Source: Chlamydiota bacterium (GTDB lineage: Bacteria; Chlamydiota; Chlamydiia; Chlamydiales; Rhabdochlamydiaceae). Taken from it: 38,650 bases of DNA. Below are positions 33,588 through 38,650 of the stretch, piece by piece (within the stretch, counting starts at the first letter, position 1; the number at the start of each line of letters is the position of its first letter). The stretch spans positions 1-38,650 of the forward strand of contig JABDCS010000016.1 in the NCBI GenBank assembly GCA_013288005.1. The letters are read 5' to 3'. The notes below the pieces were generated by a model that saw only the letters and a program-made list of their open reading frames with translations, was not told the origin of the DNA and made no database searches. The translations under genes were made by a program, and so were the position numbers.

Positions 33588-36018
33588 AATACTCTATAAA
33601 GTGTACCTCGAGCCCTTTTTTGATATACTTGGGGAGCTCAGCAAAATCACGCTGATTGTCCTTTGGAAATATCAAAGTCTTCACTTGGCTACGTCGAGCG
33701 GCAATGACTTTTTCTTTCACGCCCCCTATCGGTAATACCTTCCCTGTTAAAGTGAGTTCCCCTGTCATACCGAGGTCTTCGCGGACAGGTTCGCCTCGTA
33801 AAAGAGAAAGCATAGCTGTCACCATAGTAATGCCCGCTGATGGTCCATCTTTAGGAGTCGCTCCTTCAGGTATGTGAATGTGCACTTGGGACTTTTCAAA
33901 GAAAGCAAAGCCAGGAGCAAACTTCTCTACAGAACCATGCAAATAGGTCCATGCAATCTGTACAGATTCTTTCATCACATCGCCCGCTTGTCCAGTAAGC
34001 TTCATCTCCGTTTTTTCTCCAGGAACGCGAATGGCCTCTACATATAGAGTGGCCCCGCCCATCGAAGTCCACGCGAGTCCCATACACACCCCCACGGGAG
34101 TGCGTTCGAAATAACGATCGGTCGTAAAGACAGGTTTACCCAGGTAGTCGTTGAGGTTGTCCTCTTTAATAGAGATTTTGGGTAAGGGCTCTTTTTTCTT
34201 GTTTTGATGACGTACGATCTTGACAGCTACTTTTCGGAGCACTTTTTTGATAGTATTCTCAAGATTACGCACTCCCGCTTCTCGGGCATAGCCATTGATG
34301 ATTTGATTAATCGCCACCGAAGAAAACTCCACTTCTTTGCTTTTCAATCCCATGGCCTTACGATTGCGCGGGATAAGATAGCGCTTTGCAATCTGCATCT
34401 TTTCTTCGAGAATATAACCCGAAAGGCGCAGAATATCCATCCGGTCTTTTAAAGGTTCGGGAATGGTATCGAGCACATTAGCCGTGGTAATGAAGAGAAT
34501 ATTGGAAAGATCACAGCGCACGTCTAAATAATGATCGAGAAAATCCTTATTTTGTTCGGGGTCGAGCACTTCTAAAAGAGCAGAAGCGGGATCTCCATGA
34601 TAGGAAGCCCCAATTTTATCGACTTCATCGAGCATGATCACAGGATTCATTACCTGAGTCTGTTTAAGGGCTTGGATGAGTTTGCCTGGCATGGCCCCAA
34701 TGTACGTACGACGGTGGCCTTTAATTTCTGCCTCGTCACGCATGCCACCTACAGAAAACCGATAGAATTGGCGACCTATCGCTCGCGCTATGCTTTTACC
34801 AATGCTGGTTTTCCCAACACCTGGAGGTCCTACAAGACAGATGATACTCCCCTTGACACCGCCAGAAAGTTTACCGACGCTAATAAATTCTAAGATGCGC
34901 TCCTTGATATCTTCTAAGCCATAATGGTCTTCAGCTAAGACTTTGTCTGCATGGTCCAGATCATCGTTTTCTTGGCTAAATACACCCCAAGGCACAATAG
35001 TCAACCAATCTAAATAATTACGGCATACCGCATATTCAGCTGATTGCACTTCAAGTACACTCAATTTCTCTAACTCATCCGAGATTACTTTGCGGACATC
35101 ATCTGGCACTTTCAACTTCTTAAGACGCCCTTCGAATTTTTCGATATCACAAGTCTTGTCATCTTTCTCTAAGCCGAGCTCTTTTTTGATCGTCTTGAGC
35201 TGCTCTCTAAGAAAAAACTCCCTTTGGGTTTTCGAAATACCGGCTTCAATTTTCTGGTTAATACTATATTGCAATTTGCTTAAATCGAGCTCTTTCTTAA
35301 GCAACATAAGAGCTTTGTCGATACGCCCTTGCAAGTCGAAAGTTTCTAGAACCGCTTGTAATTCATCTCGTGAAGCTGTTGTAAGCGCCACAGCAAAGTC
35401 TGCAAGTTTACCCGGCTCTGTAAAATCGGAATGTCCTAGGAAAATTTGCAGCTCTTCTTTGAAAAGAGGATTGAGTTTTAAAAGCTCTTTGATCGTAGTG
35501 ATGATACTTATGGAATAGGCTTTGAGTTCTTTGGAGAGTTTTCCCGAAGAGTCTTCATGCACATGAATCGAAGCGCGAAGATATTTCGACTTCAATTGCT
35601 TTTTAATCTTGATCCTTTTTTCCATATTCAGAACGACTTGCGCACCGCCCTGCTCCATAGGAATAATTCTCAAAATCCGTGCTAAAACACCTACCTTATG
35701 AAGATCTTGCAGATTAACTTCGTAGACATTTGCATCTTCATTTTCGGTAAGAAAAAGCCCCATGCATTTATGCGAGGATTTAGCTACAAGCTTTAATACC
35801 TCATAAAAAGGCCCTGGCTCAATAACTATGGGCGCTGCCATTCCAGGAAAAAAAGGGCGCCGATTAAGAGGGACGATAAAGACTTGATCGGGCAAGTTGG
35901 CAGGTTTGGAAGCAGCTTCTTCCTCTTCCTTCATCGACTCCCGTACAGTTTCCACTAAGGCATCTTCTATCTGTTCTTCAAACGAATCATTGCCATTATT
36001 ATCGTTAGTCAAATCCAT
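33550..36018 (-). CDS. lon: ATP-dependent protease Lon
   Basis: A cytoplasmic AAA+ serine protease that degrades misfolded and regulatory proteins. In order: LON N-terminal substrate domain (about 45-250), coiled coil, AAA+ module with GPPGVGKT near 397-404 and MLDEVDKIG, then the protease domain with catalytic Ser (KDGPSAG, ~727) and Lys (GGVKEK, ~768). The length (822 aa from the ATG at 36018) matches chlamydial Lon (~819). A TTG three codons upstream is in frame, but the ATG is preferred; a GGAG stretch lies unusually close to it. In C. trachomatis lon is adjacent to the tsaB-like gene; here three Cys-cluster genes intervene. A hairpin with T-run lies directly in the leader. Confidence 0.96.
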   Translation of the reverse strand: MDLTNDNNGNDSFEEQIEDALVETVRESMKEEEEAASKPANLPDQVFIVPLNRRPFFPGMAAPIVIEPGPFYEVLKLVAKSSHKCMGLFLTENEDANVYEVNLQDLHKVGVLARILRIIPMEQGGAQVVLNMEKRIKIKKQLKSKYLRASIHVHEDSSGKLSKELKAYSISIITTIKELLKLNPLFKEELQIFLGHSDFTEPGKLADFAVALTTASRDELQAVLETFDLQGRIDKALMLLKKELDLSKLQYSINQKIEAGISKTQREFFLREQLKTIKKELGLEKDDKTCDIEKFEGRLKKLKVPDDVRKVISDELEKLSVLEVQSAEYAVCRNYLDWLTIVPWGVFSQENDDLDHADKVLAEDHYGLEDIKERILEFISVGKLSGGVKGSIICLVGPPGVGKTSIGKSIARAIGRQFYRFSVGGMRDEAEIKGHRRTYIGAMPGKLIQALKQTQVMNPVIMLDEVDKIGASYHGDPASALLEVLDPEQNKDFLDHYLDVRCDLSNILFITTANVLDTIPEPLKDRMDILRLSGYILEEKMQIAKRYLIPRNRKAMGLKSKEVEFSSVAINQIINGYAREAGVRNLENTIKKVLRKVAVKIVRHQNKKKEPLPKISIKEDNLNDYLGKPVFTTDRYFERTPVGVCMGLAWTSMGGATLYVEAIRVPGEKTEMKLTGQAGDVMKESVQIAWTYLHGSVEKFAPGFAFFEKSQVHIHIPEGATPKDGPSAGITMVTAMLSLLRGEPVREDLGMTGELTLTGKVLPIGGVKEKVIAARRSQVKTLIFPKDNQRDFAELPKYIKKGLEVHFIEYYDEVFRVAFPKA

Positions 36019-36025
36019 TCTCCGC

Positions 36026-36055
36026 AAAAAACAAGAGCGACTCTAACAAGTCGCA
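36026..36055 (-). terminator. Terminator-like hairpin in the lon leader
   Basis: On the minus strand GCGACT, a 6-base loop, AGTCGC, then TCTTGTTTTTT, ending about 8 bases before the lon ATG. No gene ends here on this strand, so it may be an attenuator or structured leader. Confidence 0.45.
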
Positions 36056-36361
36056 TAAAAACCCGCAACCACGTTGCAGCATGAAAAAGCGGTATTTGGG
36101 TATTTTTTAAAAATCTCTCGCTTTATACATAATCTTTTTTTTGAAAAACTACGTCGCACTCTTATCTCTTCTCGATTGCGCACAAAAAAATTAATAATCA
36201 TTCCTACTCATCTAATTATTAGAAGTTTAATTTTTAATTTGCCAAGACACATTCTTAATGAACTATATAATAAAAAAATAATTACTTTAAATTTAATATA
36301 TAATTGCTATATAATAAATAAATCATCGTAAATTGATGTAAATTAAAAAGGAGATAATAAT
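36056..36361. other. AT-rich spacer between lon and the first Cys-cluster gene
   Basis: Divergent intergenic DNA. It must contain the lon promoter (not convincingly identified) and the promoter of the 189-aa gene at 36286-36315. An 85-codon rightward frame at 36074-36331 is judged spurious. No RNA gene is seen. Confidence 0.55.
36286..36315 (+). promoter_or_regulatory. Predicted promoter of the 189-aa Cys-cluster gene
   Basis: TTTAAA, 18 bases, TATAAT, about 46 bases before the ATG at 36362. AT-rich context lowers certainty. Confidence 0.45.
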
Positions 36362-36931
36362 ATGTCATTGTCATGTTGCGTAAGTGTAAACCCTTACACC
36401 CCCGTTACCCCAGGCGCCCCTAAAACAGGTTGCTGCTTAATAGAAACCATCAAAAAAATTGCACGCTGTTGCTGTTGTTGTTGCTCTTGCTGCCGTCCTA
36501 CTTCAGCTCCAGCAACCAGTCCAACACATATGACCATGGATGGTCCTAGCGACGATCAACGAAGAGATATACAGATGGCCGAAGTGGTATTGGCTGTCCC
36601 AGAGAATCGTCGTACTGAATCTGATCAGAAAGCTCTAATGAGAGCTATGGGTGCTGTTCGGGCTCCTGTTAAATTAGATGCTCATATCGCTGGTCGCTCA
36701 ACACAAGCGGCTTCCCCTTCATCATCTTCCTCTCCTAGAGCAACCGCGGAAGAACTCGCATTCGCAGCAAGAGTGCTAAATAACCCTGATGCGGCAAGCG
36801 TTCCTGCAGCTGCTGTAGCGAAGACAACTAAGACAATAAGCGACTTAGGTGCTTCCCAAATACCTACAGGTGTAAATCCTGCTCTACGTGCTGAATTAGC
36901 AAGTAGAACAACTATAGTAGAACAACGATAG
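36362..36931 (+). CDS. Cys-cluster family protein 1, candidate secreted/lipidated effector, 189 aa
   Basis: An unrecognised protein with a striking N-terminus: a NPYTPV motif (10-15), then Cys24-Cys25, a short amphipathic helix (IETIKKIAR) and the run CCCCCCSCC (36-44). The rest is polar and rich in Ala, Ser and Pro, with two helical segments. There is no Sec signal or lipobox, unlike chlamydial Cys-rich outer-membrane proteins. The helix followed by a dense Cys patch resembles sites of S-acylation in host cells, so a membrane-anchored secreted effector is plausible; metal binding or disulphide formation are alternatives. AAGGAG lies upstream of the ATG. It is followed by a good terminator, so it is transcribed singly. 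Confidence 0.7.
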   Translation: MSLSCCVSVNPYTPVTPGAPKTGCCLIETIKKIARCCCCCCSCCRPTSAPATSPTHMTMDGPSDDQRRDIQMAEVVLAVPENRRTESDQKALMRAMGAVRAPVKLDAHIAGRSTQAASPSSSSSPRATAEELAFAARVLNNPDAASVPAAAVAKTTKTISDLGASQIPTGVNPALRAELASRTTIVEQR

Positions 36932-36948
36932 TTTAATCCTTTCTAACA

Positions 36949-36985
36949 AGTCCTTGCTTGAATCCTTCATGCAAGGGCTTTTTTT
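36949..36985 (+). terminator. Rho-independent terminator of the 189-aa gene
   Basis: AAGTCCTTGC pairs with GCAAGGGCTT (10 bp, one G-T pair) around a 12-base loop, followed by TTTTT, 17 bases after the stop codon. Confidence 0.8.
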
Positions 36986-37046
36986 GCTCACAACGCTCCA
37001 CATTATTAATGCTTTAGAATAAATGATTAAAAATAATATATAATTG

Positions 37047-37075
37047 TTTAAATTAAATATTTATTAATATATAAT
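37047..37075 (+). promoter_or_regulatory. Predicted promoter of the 133-aa Cys-cluster gene
   Basis: TTTAAA, 17 bases, TATAAT, about 41 bases before the ATG at 37117. Confidence 0.45.
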
Positions 37076-37116
37076 TATTAATTATCTAATTCATAATAAC
37101 ATGAGGTTAAATATCT

Positions 37117-37518
37117 ATGTCAGTCAGAACCGATACATCTAGAGGAACATATATCCCTGTTTCTACAGTTGAAATTGCGAAAACAAAAAAATGCTCTCTT
37201 TCAGAGACTTGTTCGGGAATTTTTAGAAAACTGCTTTGTTGCTGCACCCCTCTAAAAGACAGCGCCCCTATGGTTTCCATAATTCCTTCTCTTGATATTG
37301 AAGTCTTGAGATATCAAGAAATAGTAAAAAAAGAAGGGGAAGTTGCTCACGTTAAGGCCTTTAAATCAGGTGAGATAGACTTTCCAGTGTCTGAAGAGGA
37401 AGAATATAGACTATATCTTGCTGAGCAACAGCGGTTAAGTGAGGCTGCTACTCTCGAACGATATGGCAAAGATAAGGTTCGGCTCTACCTTGAAAATTCT
37501 GAGCAAACTAAAAAATAA
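37117..37518 (+). CDS. Cys-cluster family protein 2, 133 aa
   Basis: Shares its N-terminal plan with both neighbours: a GTYIPV motif (10-15) corresponding to NPYTPV, a KCSLSETC segment, a short hydrophobic/basic helix (GIFRKLL) and a CCC patch (41-43), then DSAPMV, matching DSAPVV in the third protein. The remainder is a charged, Glu/Lys-rich helical region without known domains. There is no signal peptide. The function is unknown; the helix-plus-cysteines arrangement suggests S-acylation or metal binding. The ribosome site GAGG lies 12 bases upstream. It ends 67 bases before the third family gene, which has its own promoter. Confidence 0.68.
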   Translation: MSVRTDTSRGTYIPVSTVEIAKTKKCSLSETCSGIFRKLLCCCTPLKDSAPMVSIIPSLDIEVLRYQEIVKKEGEVAHVKAFKSGEIDFPVSEEEEYRLYLAEQQRLSEAATLERYGKDKVRLYLENSEQTKK

Positions 37519-37535
37519 GAAATTAATTAAAAAAT

Positions 37536-37564
37536 TTGAAATTAGCAAACCCGTTAATTAAATA
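37536..37564 (+). promoter_or_regulatory. Predicted promoter of the 215-aa Cys-cluster gene
   Basis: TTGAAA, 17 bases, TAAATA. The start would fall about 15 bases before the ATG at 37586, leaving just enough leader for the AAGGA ribosome site. Confidence 0.4.
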
Positions 37565-37585
37565 ATTAATAAAAAAAGGATTATT

Positions 37586-38233
37586 ATGTCTACTTGCCTA
37601 CCCTGTATAAATAACCCCTACACACGTGTTCCTATTAATGAACCCGTACCCTCGTCTAGTTCGGGCAGAAGTTGCGCCTCAACATGCGCCCGCTTCTTTA
37701 GCTCGATGAAGGCCTGCTATGATGCGTGCAAGGGAATATGCCCTCAACGCGCTCACCGATATCAACCTATACATCCCTTACCAGAACTTCTTCCCGATAG
37801 CGCCCCAGTTGTCACCTCACGACCTGCAAGCCCCAGCGCACCCGTTGCACCTATTTCTAGAGCCTCAATCGTAATAGCAAGATTTAAGGCACTCCAAGCA
37901 GTGGAGGTCGACGAAAGGACTATCCTACGTGAGGGCTTAGAACCCGAGGTTAGAGCCGAAGTTAGAGCTGAGGTCAGAGCAAGAATTGAACCGGTGCTTA
38001 CAGCTGAAATCACAGCTAGACTTGAACCCATAGTTAGAGCTGAGATAGCAACTAGACTTGAACCCGCGGTTAGAGCAGAGGTTAGAGCTAGAATTGAAGC
38101 CGAAGAAAGAGCGCGCTATGAAAAAGAGAGGGCGACCGATTTGGACCGACTCGGTATCGAACTAGAAATTTCAGATGATGAGGGAGAAGATGGTAAAACA
38201 CCTCTTCCCGCTTTCACGCCCCCAGCTGTATAA
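37586..38233 (+). CDS. Cys-cluster family protein 3 with 12-residue helical repeats, 215 aa
   Basis: The N-terminus follows the family pattern: NNPYTRVPI (9-17), then scattered Cys residues at 30, 34, 44, 48 and 52 around a short helix (ARFFSSMKA), less clustered than in protein 1. A Pro/Ser-rich linker (55-92) contains DSAPVV, shared with protein 2. Residues 119-170 are about four tandem units of a 12-residue helical repeat (E-P-x-V-R-A-E-[VI]-x-x-R-[LI]), followed by an acidic tail. Such repeats give long amphipathic helices that often bind lipid surfaces or self-associate. No known domain or signal peptide. A perfect terminator follows. A host-directed role is inferred only. Confidence 0.7.
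   Translation: MSTCLPCINNPYTRVPINEPVPSSSSGRSCASTCARFFSSMKACYDACKGICPQRAHRYQPIHPLPELLPDSAPVVTSRPASPSAPVAPISRASIVIARFKALQAVEVDERTILREGLEPEVRAEVRAEVRARIEPVLTAEITARLEPIVRAEIATRLEPAVRAEVRARIEAEERARYEKERATDLDRLGIELEISDDEGEDGKTPLPAFTPPAV
37940..38095 (+). repeat. 36-bp degenerate tandem repeat coding 12-residue E-P-x-V-R-A-E units
   Basis: Units start at protein residues 119, 135, 147 and 159. The first carries a 4-residue insertion. The DNA copies have diverged but keep the GTTAGAGC core coding V-R-A. Confidence 0.75.
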
Positions 38234-38248
38234 AAAATATATTTTAAT

Positions 38249-38280
38249 AAAGGCATTGGATCAAACAATGCCTTTATTTT
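38249..38280 (+). terminator. Rho-independent terminator of Cys-cluster gene 3
   Basis: A perfect 10-bp stem (AAAGGCATTG with CAATGCCTTT), 7-base loop, then ATTTT, 15 bases after the stop. It contains an in-frame ATG for tsaB at 38268, which is therefore unlikely to be the real start. Confidence 0.8.
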
Positions 38281-38312
38281 CAAAAACTCGCCTCTCGAGT
38301 ACACTCTCTCAA

Positions 38313-38650
38313 ATGGCGGGATTCATTCTAGATTCTAGCAGCGATTCTCTTATTTTGGCTCTCGATCAACCGCAGCGTTGGGAGATCCACAAAGAAGCAA
38401 GTCGAATTGGGTCTTCTCTTTTTTCTCTCATCGACGATTTTTTAAAACAGGAACTTTCCTATATAGCTGTAGGAAGAGGACCAGGCTCTTATACGGGCAC
38501 GCGCGCCGCCGTAGCGGCCGCAACGGGGTTCTCTCAAGGCGCTAACATACCACTTTTTTTATTCCCCTCTCCTTTGGCTTTCTTACCTAAGGGCGACCGT
38601 GTGGCTATCGTCCTTGCCATCAAGGGGGCAAAAGAGCGTTACGTCCTCTT
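38313..38650 (+). CDS. tsaB: tRNA t6A synthesis protein TsaB (YeaZ), 3' end cut off by window edge
   Basis: The first 112 residues of an ASKHA-fold protein that, with TsaD and TsaE, makes N6-threonylcarbamoyl-adenosine at position 37 of ANN-decoding tRNAs. The family hallmark GRGPGSYTGTRAA and the N-terminal ILDSSSDSLILAL (phosphate-1 region) are present. TsaB lacks TsaD's metal-binding HxxxH motif; none is visible so far. The ATG at 38313 is chosen because the in-frame ATG at 38268 lies in the preceding terminator. In C. trachomatis the corresponding gene sits next to lon (CT343-CT344, from memory), so the core order is preserved around the Cys-cluster insertion. Confidence 0.88.
   Translation, partial: MAGFILDSSSDSLILALDQPQRWEIHKEASRIGSSLFSLIDDFLKQELSYIAVGRGPGSYTGTRAAVAAATGFSQGANIPLFLFPSPLAFLPKGDRVAIVLAIKGAKERYVL

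Noticed and set aside
36025..36027. TTG start for lon
   Set aside because: An ATG lies three codons downstream, and the TTG has no ribosome site and sits in the leader T-run.
36074..36331. 85-codon rightward reading frame upstream of the first Cys-cluster gene
   Set aside because: Very AT-rich composition, no ribosome site, low-complexity Ile/Leu/Lys translation, and it covers the promoter region of the next gene.
38268..38312. Longer N-terminus for TsaB from the ATG at 38268
   Set aside because: That ATG is inside the perfect stem of the upstream terminator, and the added residues do not belong to the TsaB fold.

Overview
The window comes from an environmental (Parachlamydiales-type) member of the Chlamydiae. 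Housekeeping genes occur in neighbourhoods I know from Chlamydia trachomatis (recalled, not searched): glyA-clpP1-dapF, a CT398-type coiled-coil/zinc-ribbon gene beside rnpB, xerC beside a YbiT-type ABC-F gene, and rnz, lon and tsaB. An ankyrin-repeat protein, an orphan heptose-phosphate adenylyltransferase and type III secretion (T3S)-like proteins point to an amoeba-associated rather than an animal chlamydia. Intergenic DNA is very AT-rich. I cannot name the genus.

Layout. 1-5.2 kb: the 5' part of an unknown gene, a two-helix mini-protein, two tandem CodB/NCS1-like permeases, and a CDF metal transporter converging on them. 5.2-9 kb: a SWIM/SNF2 helicase. 9-14 kb: an archaeal-type aspartyl-tRNA synthetase with a C-terminal YbaK-like editing domain, converging on glyA-clpP-dapF. 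14.4-18.3 kb: the CT398 homologue, RNase P RNA, xerC and the ABC-F ATPase. 18.4-30.9 kb: an accessory island between xerC/ABC-F and rnz. It holds a dead AAA ATPase, two small overlapping genes, a Pro-rich repeat protein, a probable translocator pair of 880 and 416 residues, a four-gene operon of small secreted-like proteins, and an ankyrin protein with a His...Cys C-terminal domain. 30.9-36 kb: rnz, rhomboid, rfaE2-like and lon, all leftward. 36.3-38.2 kb: three paralogous genes with N-terminal cysteine clusters, inserted between lon and the start of tsaB.

How it fits together. The core supplies tRNA processing (rnpB, rnz), tRNA charging and t6A modification (aspS, tsaB), proteolysis (clpP, lon, rhomboid), one-carbon and DAP/peptidoglycan metabolism (glyA, dapF), and chromosome dimer resolution (xerC). 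The accessory blocks look like a host-interaction locus. Most of their genes have their own AT-rich promoter close to TTGAAA-17-TATAAT, clear Shine-Dalgarno sites and local terminators, and encode helical, coiled-coil, repeat-rich or Cys-clustered proteins without Sec signal peptides, as expected of T3S substrates. The best candidates for something undescribed are this island (possible translocators plus small partners), the Cys-cluster family, the ankyrin/His-Cys protein and the AspRS-YbaK fusion.
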